Shown piece after piece: positions 1 to 9,168 of a stretch of 64,000 bases of DNA. The notes under the pieces were generated by a model. That model had not been told where the DNA came from and made no database searches. It saw only the letters and a program-made list of their open reading frames with translations. The DNA is from Flavobacterium sedimenticola (GTDB lineage: Bacteria > Bacteroidota > Bacteroidia > Flavobacteriales > Flavobacteriaceae), in assembly GCF_030053345.1 (NCBI RefSeq), contig NZ_JASGBP010000005.1, positions 121,185 to 185,184 of the forward strand, read 5' to 3'. Position 1 is the stretch's first letter. Every line of letters begins with the position of its first letter. Position numbers and translations under genes: made by a program.

Positions 1-89
1 AAAGAAAACAGTACTGAAATCACATCAAAAATCCGCAATAGGACTTTTCGCTCCGAAACTTCAAAATGTATGTTTTTAAATCGTCTCAC
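1..89 (-). CDS. Partial polyprenyl-phosphate sugar transferase (N-terminus only)
   Basis: The first 29 codons of a gene that runs off the left edge. It starts at GTG (87-89), with GGAG seven bases upstream, and an in-frame stop closes the frame a few codons further up. The peptide has Arg-Arg-Phe, then FEVSERKVLLRIFDVISVLF, which resembles the start of flavobacterial exopolysaccharide polyprenyl glycosylphosphotransferases just before their first membrane helix. If right, it loads the first sugar phosphate onto undecaprenyl phosphate. The nearby ATG at 103 gives only five codons. Family call is by N-terminal resemblance only; the catalytic domain lies outside the window. Confidence 0.5.
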   Translation of the reverse strand, partial: MRRFKNIHFEVSERKVLLRIFDVISVLFS

Positions 90-134
90 TGTATAGCTCC
101 CATTTTTTGAAGTCGCAAGTTAGTAAATTCTGGG

Positions 135-1145
135 CTACTTCAGTAAATCTATCCAATCGTTTTTAACCACCTCCCAATCAAAATTCCGGACCGTTTTTTT
201 GGCATTCTCCGTGATGGTTTCCGCCAGTTTTTCATCTTCGAACAGGCGCTCAATTTGTTGGACCATGGCATTGACATCATTATCGGCTACCAGCAAAGCA
301 TTTTCCTCATGTTGCAACAAAAATGGAATTCCGCCTACCTTGGTTGAAACCACCGGCAAACCTAAGGCCATCGCTTCGATAACGCTGATTGGGGTATTGT
401 CAAAATGCGTAGTATTGATAAAAACATTAAAATCTTTTGACACCGCTATCCACTCTTCTTTAGACAGTTTCCCGGTGAAAGAAACCGCGACCTTGTGCTT
501 TTTGGCAAATCGAACGGTCTTTTCAAAACTATCATCTTTTTTGGGTCCAATCATACAAAGCTGGGCTTCGGGGAATTTTTGTTTGATTTGGATAAATACT
601 TTAACAGCCATCAAAGGATTATAGATTTTGGCAAACGACCGAACCCAAAGCAATTTGGGTACTGTAAACGTTTTGACACTTTGGGGATACAGGGTAAGCT
701 CTATAGTGTTGGGAATGTATTTCAAATTCCCGTAACCATTCTCTTTAAACGCTTCGTACAAATAATACGATGGCGCAATATTGATATAGGCATGCTTAAA
801 CAGCATTCCGGAGAAAAATTTTGACCGCACAATTCGATTCGGCAAATCGCCTCCGTGGAGTTTAGGAATGTACTTTACCTTTAAAATTCGACACAGTTGT
901 GAGACAATAAAGGCATACCAAAAGTTTTTGGTGCTGTAAGTATCTATTAGGACATAATCTACCTTTTTGGCATACGTAATGGTCATGATGATCATTTCGA
1001 GTAAACGAAAGAACTTGCTTTTTTTTGACGAAGCATAATACACCGTGAAACCCTCTGCCTCTAAAAACGTCCCGAGCGTTTCTATGGAAGTGGAAGTATA
1101 ACCGTGGTCGGATAATTTATTCCCTATGTACAACAGGTTTTTCAT
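135..1145 (-). CDS. GT4 family glycosyltransferase
   Basis: A 336-residue GT-B glycosyltransferase, probably cytoplasmic and acting on a lipid-linked glycan. The C-terminal half carries the GT4 nucleotide-sugar signature with the E-x7-E type arrangement (NTPISVIEAMALGLPVVST), followed by a VGGIPFLL segment. The N-terminal half has a Rossmann-like start (LLYIGNKLSDHG) and a KLHGGD segment typical of acceptor-side loops. Length is a little short for the family but complete. Its start overlaps the end of the upstream polymerase gene by 29 bases, so the two are co-transcribed and probably translationally coupled. Donor and acceptor cannot be read from sequence. Confidence 0.85.
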   Translation of the reverse strand: MKNLLYIGNKLSDHGYTSTSIETLGTFLEAEGFTVYYASSKKSKFFRLLEMIIMTITYAKKVDYVLIDTYSTKNFWYAFIVSQLCRILKVKYIPKLHGGDLPNRIVRSKFFSGMLFKHAYINIAPSYYLYEAFKENGYGNLKYIPNTIELTLYPQSVKTFTVPKLLWVRSFAKIYNPLMAVKVFIQIKQKFPEAQLCMIGPKKDDSFEKTVRFAKKHKVAVSFTGKLSKEEWIAVSKDFNVFINTTHFDNTPISVIEAMALGLPVVSTKVGGIPFLLQHEENALLVADNDVNAMVQQIERLFEDEKLAETITENAKKTVRNFDWEVVKNDWIDLLK

Positions 1146-2457
1146 CCATGTATACTTTTAATAGTGATAACGAATATACAAAAGCTGACGCAGCAATCCG
1201 CATGGCAGCGTGATTTATTGTCAATAACCAGAAAAAGATAAAGCAAAAAAGATAAATATGTTGCTTGTTGTCGAGATACAAAAACATAGGGGTAAAAAAC
1301 ACTATCATCAGCGCTATAATTCCCATGGCTCCATGCTCAGCCAAAGTTCTTGAAATTTCATTGTGTGATGTAATAATCAAACCACCGGTTTCCTCTTCGC
1401 GCACTTCCAAACTTTTCCCAACTCCAATGCCAAATACCGGATTGTCTTTAAAAACTTCTATTTCACTATCCCAGATTTCTTCTCTACCGGTAAACTGACT
1501 TTCTTTAACTCTACCGGAGGCGTCTTTGTTGGCGTACCGCTTATCTATCAATCCTCCGGTTTGAGTAGAGGTATACATCCAACAAAAAATAAATACGATT
1601 GAAAAAATAACCAACAATACATTCATCCGATACCTTCCTTGAGTGGCTGTGTTCTTGTAAAGAAAAAACACCAAAATTAAAATCATAACCATCGCCGTTA
1701 TCATGCCGCCTCGAGAAAAGGTGAGCAAACCTCTGTAACTGATATTGAAGACTAAAATTAAATTAATGATAAACACCCACTTATTCTTGGATTCGAGTAT
1801 TAAGCGGGAGAAAAAAATAAACACTCCCATACCCATAATTGTTGCTACCTGGTTAGGGCCAAATCCTCCGGATGTTTCCATGTTGGAACCGGTGCTGACA
1901 AGTATTTTCTTTAAGTCGGGCGTATACAGAATCAAATACATCGTAGTCGACACTATCGGAAGTCCGATGGTCAACAAAATATTATTGAGCTGACTAATCA
2001 AGATCTTTCGATTGTAACAATAGATGGAAGCCACACCCAAACAAGCGGGTCCGGAAATATTAAATGCAATAGAGTTTTGAATATTTGATTTCAGATTGAG
2101 GGTTTCCGTAGCCACAATAACACCGGGAAACATCAGTAATAAATAAAACCAAAACGGAATACTGTTTTTAGAAAAACCGCTGTAAAACATGCCCCACAAC
2201 ATAAATATCATTACGCCGTATTTTGAAAATTCGTAGAGAATATTTCCTCCTGTCATCCTCAAGAAAACCTCACTCCCTACTAAATATCCCGCCACAAAAA
2301 GGACTTCATTATTTCTGTTTCTGGATCGGAAAACAAAAAATACACCCAAAACGACGATGGCAAAACCATAGAGTTTAGAAAAAGAAGGATTAGCATAAAT
2401 CAGATAACCGATAAACACATGCAATAAAATCAACAGTATGTAATTTTTATCCTTCAT
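1117..2457 (-). CDS. O-antigen polymerase/ligase family membrane protein (Wzy/WaaL type)
   Basis: A 446-residue polytopic membrane protein with about ten to twelve hydrophobic segments. Near the C-terminus a large periplasmic loop holds the Wzy_C (O-antigen ligase) signature: GR-x-x-IW, then NPVFGIGVGKS, then SHNE with a following E-H-G-x-x-G. This family polymerises repeat units or transfers finished glycan to an acceptor outside the inner membrane. Most bases are AT-rich, as usual for such proteins. It is the second polymerase-like gene in the window; the other, at 50251-51507, belongs to the EpsG type. Polymerase versus ligase cannot be decided here. Confidence 0.8.
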   Translation of the reverse strand: MKDKNYILLILLHVFIGYLIYANPSFSKLYGFAIVVLGVFFVFRSRNRNNEVLFVAGYLVGSEVFLRMTGGNILYEFSKYGVMIFMLWGMFYSGFSKNSIPFWFYLLLMFPGVIVATETLNLKSNIQNSIAFNISGPACLGVASIYCYNRKILISQLNNILLTIGLPIVSTTMYLILYTPDLKKILVSTGSNMETSGGFGPNQVATIMGMGVFIFFSRLILESKNKWVFIINLILVFNISYRGLLTFSRGGMITAMVMILILVFFLYKNTATQGRYRMNVLLVIFSIVFIFCWMYTSTQTGGLIDKRYANKDASGRVKESQFTGREEIWDSEIEVFKDNPVFGIGVGKSLEVREEETGGLIITSHNEISRTLAEHGAMGIIALMIVFFTPMFLYLDNKQHIYLFCFIFFWLLTINHAAMRIAASAFVYSLSLLKVYMDEKPVVHRE

Positions 2458-2461
2458 TAAG

Positions 2462-3535
2462 CTATAAGGTTTGTAACCAATTTAAATATTTTTTGATAAC
2501 GCCGTCTTCGGAATGATGTTCAATTATTGTTGCAAACAAATTATTACCTAAGACTACTCTAAGTTCATTTTCTGTAATAAGTTGCCCCAAACAATGGTAA
2601 AAACCATCGGTATCATGGGCATCCACAGTAAAACCGTTTTCTCCGTTCTTGATAATCAACGGAATTTCACCCACATTGGTCGATACTACGGGTTTCTTGT
2701 GCAATCCGTATTCTATTAACGCTACCGGCAATCCTTCTGATTTTGAAGTTAAAACCGCAATATCCGATTGCGGAATAATGGCGGCAACATCATTACGTGA
2801 GCCATAAATATAAACGGTTTCTTTTAAATTCATAGCATCAATGGAATCGAAAAGCCTGCGGGAATAGTCATCTTTAAAATCTTTTCCCACCAAATGAAAT
2901 GTCCAGTCGGGATGGGTAGCTTTTAGTTTTTTGGCAACTTCTAGCAGAAAAAAATGATTCTTTTGATCTCTCAAATTGGCCAAACACAAAATGCGCTTTC
3001 CCGGAGTTCCTTTCAGCGTAGTTTCAGCAGAAATTTGGACTTCCTCATTAGTGAAATTGGGCAAATAAATCACTTTTTTACAGTGTAATTCTTTTTCGGC
3101 CCAATTTTTCAATTTGTAATTCACGACAATAATTCCCTTGAAAAAATAAGAAGCACCCTTCAGTACTATCGATTTTTGGGTACTGATAAACTCACTCAAC
3201 CCATTGTGATCATGCCAGATAATTTGAATTTTGGGATACATCAACTTCACCAACACCGCAATAAAATAAGAGCTGCTGTGTGGTTGTAAAAAGGTTACCT
3301 GATGCTGTTTACAATATTGTTTCAGTCGGAACGCTGCTCTAAAATCAAGCGTTTTTCTCTTTTGTAAGAAAAGATACGAAACCGATGCCGCCAGTTGGGC
3401 TTTTAATGGCCCTTCGGCTCTGGTAGCGACCAAACCCGAAAATGCTGTTTTTTTGGAAAGCGCATTCGCATAATTGACGGCCATTTTTTCGGCACCGCCA
3501 ATTTCGAGTGAATCTATGATTTGTACTATTCTCAC
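2462..3535 (-). CDS. GT4 family glycosyltransferase
   Basis: A 357-residue GT-B enzyme. The N-terminus (VQIIDSLEIGGAEKMAVNYA) is the glycine-rich acceptor loop of GT4 proteins, and residues around 270-300 hold SEGLPVALIEYGLHKKPVVS with the two spaced glutamates, followed by NVGEIP. The start is GTG, whose last bases form a GTGA overlap with the TGA stop of the upstream glycosyltransferase, so translation is coupled. It probably adds one sugar to the glycan made by the surrounding operon. Donor and linkage are unknown. Confidence 0.86.
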   Translation of the reverse strand: MRIVQIIDSLEIGGAEKMAVNYANALSKKTAFSGLVATRAEGPLKAQLAASVSYLFLQKRKTLDFRAAFRLKQYCKQHQVTFLQPHSSSYFIAVLVKLMYPKIQIIWHDHNGLSEFISTQKSIVLKGASYFFKGIIVVNYKLKNWAEKELHCKKVIYLPNFTNEEVQISAETTLKGTPGKRILCLANLRDQKNHFFLLEVAKKLKATHPDWTFHLVGKDFKDDYSRRLFDSIDAMNLKETVYIYGSRNDVAAIIPQSDIAVLTSKSEGLPVALIEYGLHKKPVVSTNVGEIPLIIKNGENGFTVDAHDTDGFYHCLGQLITENELRVVLGNNLFATIIEHHSEDGVIKKYLNWLQTL

Positions 3536-4650
3536 TGTTGTACTAATTGCTTGATTTGTTCTTCAAATACATCCATAGTATACTGTCTAGACCAATCTAC
3601 AGCATGACGAACTTTACTTTGATACAAATTAGGTTCACTACACAATGCCGCAATTTGATTGACATCCGTATCGAGATTAAAATCTAAAATAATGCCTCTA
3701 TTCCCATAATCCAACATAAACGGCACACATGAAACTTTGGAGGCTATCGGTAAACAACCCCAAAACATTCCTTCGGCAATTACTTTGGGCCAACCTTCAC
3801 TCAGCGAAGGTAAAATCACAAAATGACTTTTCTGATAGGCTTCTTTCAAGGTTTGCTGATTTTGATTTCCTTTCAAAAAAACAACATTTTCCAAATTGTT
3901 GGCCGCAATATAGGCTTCCAATTGGTTTCGCTCCGCGCCTTCTCCATACACCTCCAGCGACACTTCATACCCTTTCTTTTGTAACGATTCAACCAGGCGG
4001 ACTGCATACAATGGTTGCTTTCCGTTAGAGAGCGTGCCCACAAACAAAAAACGCAACTTTCCCGTTAGTGATTTCGGACTGACCGCTTCTTTATCTTTTT
4101 CAAAATAGCTGGCGGTAAAAAACGGCTTGATATTTTGGGTACTGTTTTCCCATTCGCCGTACACCAAAACCTGCATGTTTTTGGTTAAAAAAGTGTTGCT
4201 TAAAATCCATTTTTGCAAGCGATAACTCAAAGGTTGCCGGGCATTCGGGTCCCAATTTCCGGCATACTTGGCGGTTTTGGGCTTTGACGGAAAAAACAAC
4301 TGAACCAAGCATCCCAACAACCCCATATTTCCGGGACAGCGCAGGTGAATGTGATCGGCTTGTGCCATAGCTTTGTATAACGTTACCATGATTTTAGGCA
4401 ACTGCCACAATGCTTTCAACCGACTTCCCAGGGTTATGAAATGAAAAGCCGGAACCGCAGTAAAATGAATGGCATGGTGTTGGTAAAAATCGTGTATGCT
4501 GTTTCTTTGAATATTTTCTAAAGGTGCTACAATCGTCACGTCGGAAACAAACTTGAGCCACAAATTCATTTCACGTACGTAAGGTTCATAGCCAAAATAG
4601 TGGCCTGACTCTTTACCATGAATAACATGGGTAATTATGGCCAACTTCAT
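3532..4650 (-). CDS. GT4 family glycosyltransferase
   Basis: A 372-residue GT-B glycosyltransferase. The N-terminal domain begins KLAIITHVIHGKESGHYFGY. The C-terminal domain has LRFLFVGTLSNGKQP, then a block SEGWPKVIAEGMFWGCLPIA containing the GT4 glutamate pair. The ending overlaps the next gene by four bases. It belongs to a run of glycosyltransferases and methyltransferases (0.1-9.2 kb) that very likely assemble one glycan. Substrate not predictable. Confidence 0.85.
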   Translation of the reverse strand: MKLAIITHVIHGKESGHYFGYEPYVREMNLWLKFVSDVTIVAPLENIQRNSIHDFYQHHAIHFTAVPAFHFITLGSRLKALWQLPKIMVTLYKAMAQADHIHLRCPGNMGLLGCLVQLFFPSKPKTAKYAGNWDPNARQPLSYRLQKWILSNTFLTKNMQVLVYGEWENSTQNIKPFFTASYFEKDKEAVSPKSLTGKLRFLFVGTLSNGKQPLYAVRLVESLQKKGYEVSLEVYGEGAERNQLEAYIAANNLENVVFLKGNQNQQTLKEAYQKSHFVILPSLSEGWPKVIAEGMFWGCLPIASKVSCVPFMLDYGNRGIILDFNLDTDVNQIAALCSEPNLYQSKVRHAVDWSRQYTMDVFEEQIKQLVQQ

Positions 4651-4656
4651 ATAGGC

Positions 4657-5472
4657 TTACTTTTTTTGCATTAACATGGTTACATGCATGCATTTAAACA
4701 AATGACTATCGGATTTTGACGATAATTCCCAATCTTTTTTATGCCATTTTCGACCGATACTTTGCTTTTTCTCTTCAGACAAAAACGGAATAAAATTCAT
4801 AATAAAATACCATTTAGCCTGACCTAAAAGCCCGTGACGTTCCACTATTTTAAACGTATTGGCAAATTTGAAATAGGTCTTACGGGTAAAAGGCCATTCC
4901 CAATCTTTATCCGATTGAAAGGGACGGTACAAAACCCTCATGATTTTAATAGGCAAACTGGTTTCCAGCGGATCATAACTGATGATGACACCGTTGGGAG
5001 CCAATTTTTCATTAAGTTTAGCAATCAAAACATCCGGATTTTGAAAATGGTGTAGCACTCCGTAAGCATAAATAATATCAAAATCTTTTTCCGCAAACTC
5101 CTCCGACAAGAAATCGGCAGCTATGGCTTCGGCATTGGGAAACGGTTTTAATCTTTCGTTGAGTTTGGCTATGGCCATATCGCTCAAATCGAGTGCAATA
5201 AATTGTTTGCTTTTTTCGGCCAAATACAAACTCCAGTGATTTCCGGCATAACAGCCCAAATCCAATACTTTTTTATCGGATAAATCACCAAACCACGTTT
5301 TGTGAATTTCGTACGATTCACTCAAAATACCGATGTCTTTTCGGATTTTTTTCAGGGTTTTTTCTCTGAAATAATACCAAATCTTAGTCGGTAAGTTTTT
5401 CTTATCGCTCTTGTAATTATAAAAATCTTTTTGCTTTTTGTTGATTTCAATAATTTCTTCTTGAGTTTTCAT
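4657..5472 (-). CDS. Class I SAM-dependent methyltransferase
   Basis: A 271-residue protein with a class I methyltransferase core: motif I VLDLGCYAGNHWSLYLAE near residue 70, an acidic strand end (IALDLSD), and the motif IV region DIIYAYGVLHHFQNPD. A charged N-terminal region of about 65 residues precedes the fold. In this setting it probably methylates a sugar of the glycan or its lipid-linked intermediate. It sits between a GT4 and a GT2 gene with spacers of about five bases. Alternatives such as a small-molecule methyltransferase are unlikely from context but not excluded. Confidence 0.8.
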   Translation of the reverse strand: MKTQEEIIEINKKQKDFYNYKSDKKNLPTKIWYYFREKTLKKIRKDIGILSESYEIHKTWFGDLSDKKVLDLGCYAGNHWSLYLAEKSKQFIALDLSDMAIAKLNERLKPFPNAEAIAADFLSEEFAEKDFDIIYAYGVLHHFQNPDVLIAKLNEKLAPNGVIISYDPLETSLPIKIMRVLYRPFQSDKDWEWPFTRKTYFKFANTFKIVERHGLLGQAKWYFIMNFIPFLSEEKKQSIGRKWHKKDWELSSKSDSHLFKCMHVTMLMQKK

Positions 5473-5476
5473 ACGT

Positions 5477-6469
5477 CTAACGCGGTTTTTTAATGAATAA
5501 AGAAAACCAGCCGGCCAGTCTTCCTAAAAATTCCGTAAAAGCTTCTTGCCTTTTATGGGTCGTAAATATATTGCTAAATCTGATAAATGCCAATACTAAA
5601 GTGATGGTATTCCATTTCAATTGGGCTTTAAATGAAGGATTAGGGTACTTTACCCGCCAAACATACCAACCGTTTCGCACCGACATTTTGCCGTAAGTAA
5701 ATTTATTGGGTCTGCCCGATTGATCGTGGTAATGGCCTAAACGAGCACCGGTATTTACAAACAGTTTTCCGGTTTTGGAAAGCCTGAGTGTGAAATCGGC
5801 ATCCTCATACAATCCATATCCTTCGAAATAAGTAGAAAACTGAAAAGATTCGAAAACACTTTTTCGGAAAGAGGAAACACCACCCATTAATTGCTCAACC
5901 GGGTATATTTTTCCGGATGGCGGTAAAAAACTTACACTTCGGCCATGGGAAAATTCGGGAAGAAATCCCGGCGGCCTGTCGGTATCCAATCCTAATCTTT
6001 TCCGAAGCACAAACCTACTCCCGTCTTTTTTCTTCCAACCATCGTAAAAAAACTCGTAAACCGTAGGTTTATAATCCTCCGAAACCTTTTCCCAAATTAC
6101 TTCATTGGTAATGTAACCACCCACTCCCAAAGCTTCAGGATGCAGCTGGTACGTATGAAGTAAGGCTTCAAAGTAATGGGGCTCCAATAGGGTATCATCG
6201 TCTAAAAAACAGACAACCTCTGAAGCAGCATCTACTTGGGCAATCCCGAAATTGCGTTGTTTGGTTAAACCTCTGTCTTCTTTGCTAACCAAAAAATACT
6301 TCAGGTGATTAAAGGAATGTTGCGCCAACATTTGCTCGGTAGCATTATCGATAGAGCCATCAACAATCAAAATTTCATCGGGATAAACGGTTTGCTCCTT
6401 TACCGAATGCAATAATTTCAGTAAAGGCTGCGGTCTCATGTACGTACAAATGATAAGTGTAAAACGCAT
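5477..6469 (-). CDS. GT2 family glycosyltransferase
   Basis: A 330-residue GT-A fold glycosyltransferase. It opens with FTLIICTYMRPQPLLKLLHS, the standard GT2 first strand, and has the DxD-type motif CFLDDDTLLEP near residue 90, where the acidic residues hold the metal and nucleotide sugar. A GYGLYEDADFTLRLSKTG block around residue 220 is the usual C-terminal acidic (ED) motif of GT2. One hydrophobic stretch near the end may touch the membrane. It starts immediately after the 510-residue GT2 gene, with one base between stop and start. Confidence 0.87.
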   Translation of the reverse strand: MRFTLIICTYMRPQPLLKLLHSVKEQTVYPDEILIVDGSIDNATEQMLAQHSFNHLKYFLVSKEDRGLTKQRNFGIAQVDAASEVVCFLDDDTLLEPHYFEALLHTYQLHPEALGVGGYITNEVIWEKVSEDYKPTVYEFFYDGWKKKDGSRFVLRKRLGLDTDRPPGFLPEFSHGRSVSFLPPSGKIYPVEQLMGGVSSFRKSVFESFQFSTYFEGYGLYEDADFTLRLSKTGKLFVNTGARLGHYHDQSGRPNKFTYGKMSVRNGWYVWRVKYPNPSFKAQLKWNTITLVLAFIRFSNIFTTHKRQEAFTEFLGRLAGWFSLFIKKPR

Positions 6470-6470
6470 C

Positions 6471-8003
6471 TTATTCCTTTTTTAATTGTTGGGCCCAATA
6501 TACACTCGCGTTCCATTTTTGGTTAAACGTTTTGATACAATGTATCGGATTTATAAAGAAACGTTTGGTGATGTTTTTAAAAAACAACGTTGTTTTATAG
6601 CCGCGTAACTGCTCTTTCGTGTCGTATAACAATCGAAACAACATGAGTGTCGGCGATGGTTTGGGTAAAACTTTCTGCTGCTGCCAACGTAAGACCGGTT
6701 GGGTTCTGAAGCCCCCTATCGGCGCTTTGAGATGCAGAATTTTGGAGGTAGAAATATACAAAATATCATAGCCATTATATCGAAGTTGCATGCCAAAATC
6801 ATTATCTTCTCCAAACCCGAACTCATAGCCCATTCTGAAACGAATATCGCGTACACAACTCGATTTGACAAAAGCATGTCCGGCACCAAAAACCGGAAAT
6901 TGTTTGGGCGCTTGCGTCTCAACTTTCTGATTCGGTAAATGACAGGCTACCAAAAACACTTCATTACCCGTAGTTGTAAAATGGTGTAAGGCTTTTGCAA
7001 GCAAGTCATTTTCAAATACGATATCATCATCGGCCATAAAACAAAACTCGCTTTCCACTAGTGCCAAACCCATATTTCGGGCATTACAAGCACCGCTTTG
7101 ATGCGTAAATTGGTGTTTGATAGTAAAAGGCCATGACTCTTTTTGAATAAAATTCAAGTCAGAAATACTATCTGGTTCCGGATTTTGCTCGATAATAATC
7201 ACATTAACCGGCAAATGCGTTTGAGCGGCCAAATTGGATAACACGTTTCGAAGAAAGTTTTTCCGACCCATCGTAGGAATCAGTACATCTATCGTTCCCG
7301 ATGAAACTATATTCTTTACAGAAGTTGAGTAAACCGACTCCCATGGATTGCCCGAAACCCTCCGCTTTTGATAGCACAAACAACGCAATAGCGGGAGAAT
7401 GGCCCATCGTTTTTCGAATAAAATCAAATTAAAAAACAACAAAAACACCCATCGGGTTTTATAGTGCTGTTTGGTGAATCGAAAGAGTTGAAAAAGAGTT
7501 GCTTGTGGTGTTGGCTGGCTTATAGAGGCAGCTGATAACAATTGCGGTTCGGAATAGCAAAAAATACCTTGCGGCATGGCGCGTTTGGCCAAAGAATTTA
7601 AAAAGTAATCAAAATTTGATTCGGGTTTACACAACGTAACATTTAAAACGGAAGCATGTACAGCACCAACCACGCTGCTCATTTGCCAAGTAGCGTATCG
7701 AACCGTTTTGTTGACCTGAACATACGGAGAATCTTCGATATACCCCAATTCGCGTCCCAAATACTGGCCTTTGGGTTGGTAGGAAAACAAAAATCGGTGG
7801 TGGTGAAACAGACTTTCTATCCGACCGATATTGAGACTTTCAGCCAACGACTCGTGACACCAAACCAAGATTTCATCGGGATATTGAGAAGCCAAACGCA
7901 GTATTCCATGGGTGATATTTTGATTCACTTCGTGTGAAATGGTATGTCCCGCCGAAGAAATCGCTTGAGTTATCCTATAGTGATTGTGATACAGAATAAT
8001 CAT
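6471..8003 (-). CDS. GT2 family glycosyltransferase with extra N-terminal domain
   Basis: A 510-residue protein in two parts. The catalytic GT2 domain begins only near residue 238 (TIDVLIPTMGRKNFLRNVLS), with the CNARN motif, the metal site FMADDDIVFE, and the late GFGEDNDFGMQL motif. The first 235 residues resemble nothing I recognise: a mixed alpha/beta stretch (MIILYHNHYR...), then a hydrophobic or amphipathic segment around residues 185-215 that could be a membrane-associated hinge. Ordinary GT2 enzymes are about 300 residues, so this is a genuine N-terminal addition. The start ATG overlaps the preceding gene's TGA (ATGA). Confidence 0.82.
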   Translation of the reverse strand: MIILYHNHYRITQAISSAGHTISHEVNQNITHGILRLASQYPDEILVWCHESLAESLNIGRIESLFHHHRFLFSYQPKGQYLGRELGYIEDSPYVQVNKTVRYATWQMSSVVGAVHASVLNVTLCKPESNFDYFLNSLAKRAMPQGIFCYSEPQLLSAASISQPTPQATLFQLFRFTKQHYKTRWVFLLFFNLILFEKRWAILPLLRCLCYQKRRVSGNPWESVYSTSVKNIVSSGTIDVLIPTMGRKNFLRNVLSNLAAQTHLPVNVIIIEQNPEPDSISDLNFIQKESWPFTIKHQFTHQSGACNARNMGLALVESEFCFMADDDIVFENDLLAKALHHFTTTGNEVFLVACHLPNQKVETQAPKQFPVFGAGHAFVKSSCVRDIRFRMGYEFGFGEDNDFGMQLRYNGYDILYISTSKILHLKAPIGGFRTQPVLRWQQQKVLPKPSPTLMLFRLLYDTKEQLRGYKTTLFFKNITKRFFINPIHCIKTFNQKWNASVYWAQQLKKE

Positions 8004-9166
8004 GGCCTAGAGGTTTTAAATTTTGCTAAAACCGCATCATAAAATGCCTCATTTTTACGAGCAACCACCGCTATACTGAATTGCTGTATGACTTTGTCAC
8101 GAGCATTTTGACCCATTTGATTTCGCAAAGCCGGATTATCCAACAAAGCGACTATTTTGGCGGCGAATTCGGCATGGTCTTTCGGATGTACCACATAACC
8201 ATTCACGCCATCATCAATTATTTCCGGAGCCCAACCTATGTTGGATGCCACTATGGCTTTTCGCATGGCCATGGCTTCAATCCAGGAAACAGGTAGCGCT
8301 TCGGCGAAAGTGGGAAACACACAAACGGTTGCGTTGGCAAGGTATCCTTTGATTTGATCATACGGAACGCTCCCCAAATAATTCACATTCGCTAAAGCAT
8401 CAGCGTCAAACAAGGATTGCATCATTTGCCAAGTAGAGCTGTTTCCGGTCACAATATCGGAAGCATTACGGCCTATAAGCATCAGTTTTGCCCTAGGATA
8501 TTGGCGATGCACTTCATTAAAAATGAAGGGCAATTCGAGTAGTCCTTTTTTTCGGATGAGCGTACCGAAATACAATAGGGTGGGCTCGTCCGAAGAAACG
8601 CTTGCCAAATTGTTGTTGAACTGTTCCAAATCAATTCCGTTAGGAATTATGGTAAACGTATTCTGGAGTTGAAATAATTTTGATGTCACTTCAGCCACAT
8701 ACTTGCTCACCGAAGCATGAGCATCGGCGCGTTGCAGTGCTTTTTTTTCACGGCTATAATTGAGGTATTTTACCGGACGCCGGTCTAAGTGACAAAAATA
8801 AGTGTCACTACCATGGAGTTTAATAACAACAGGACAATTCAAACGAAGACGGTCACTGATGCCGGTCCAGTCGGCTACTTCAACCAAATCGATTTTTTTT
8901 TCGCGAACTAAAGTATTCAACAGACGCTGTATTTTTTTTTGCGTCAAGTAGCGCGATAGCCCTTTGAACTTCACATTCTTTACTTTGTAAAAGGCAATGC
9001 CGCTATCTGTAAATGTTTCGTCTTGATCTTGACCATAAATCACCACCGTAATCTCATGTCCTAATTGTTGCAGCCCATTGGCCAAATTCATGATGCTTGT
9101 CCCAATCCCTGCGGCAAAATTGGCTTTAGGGTGCGGATATTCCGAAGTGAGAAAAGCTATTTTCAT
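8000..9166 (-). CDS. GT4 family glycosyltransferase
   Basis: A GT-B enzyme of 388 residues from the chosen start (MKIAFLTSEYPHPK). A start at 9190 would be eight codons longer but would run back over the end of the methyltransferase gene; 9166 lies two bases after that stop and matches the usual GT4 first strand. Seen motifs: the glycine loop AAGIGTSIMNLANGL, LLYFGTLIRKKGLLELP in the donor domain, and AEALPVSWIEAMAMRKAIVA with the two glutamates. It ends in an ATGA overlap with the 510-residue GT2. Substrate unknown. Confidence 0.86.
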   Translation of the reverse strand: MKIAFLTSEYPHPKANFAAGIGTSIMNLANGLQQLGHEITVVIYGQDQDETFTDSGIAFYKVKNVKFKGLSRYLTQKKIQRLLNTLVREKKIDLVEVADWTGISDRLRLNCPVVIKLHGSDTYFCHLDRRPVKYLNYSREKKALQRADAHASVSKYVAEVTSKLFQLQNTFTIIPNGIDLEQFNNNLASVSSDEPTLLYFGTLIRKKGLLELPFIFNEVHRQYPRAKLMLIGRNASDIVTGNSSTWQMMQSLFDADALANVNYLGSVPYDQIKGYLANATVCVFPTFAEALPVSWIEAMAMRKAIVASNIGWAPEIIDDGVNGYVVHPKDHAEFAAKIVALLDNPALRNQMGQNARDKVIQQFSIAVVARKNEAFYDAVLAKFKTSRP

Positions 9167-9168
9167 GA

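Noticed and set aside
86..103. ATG at 103 as the start of the left-edge gene
   Set aside because: It reads only five codons before a stop; the GTG at 89 is in the frame with family-like sequence.
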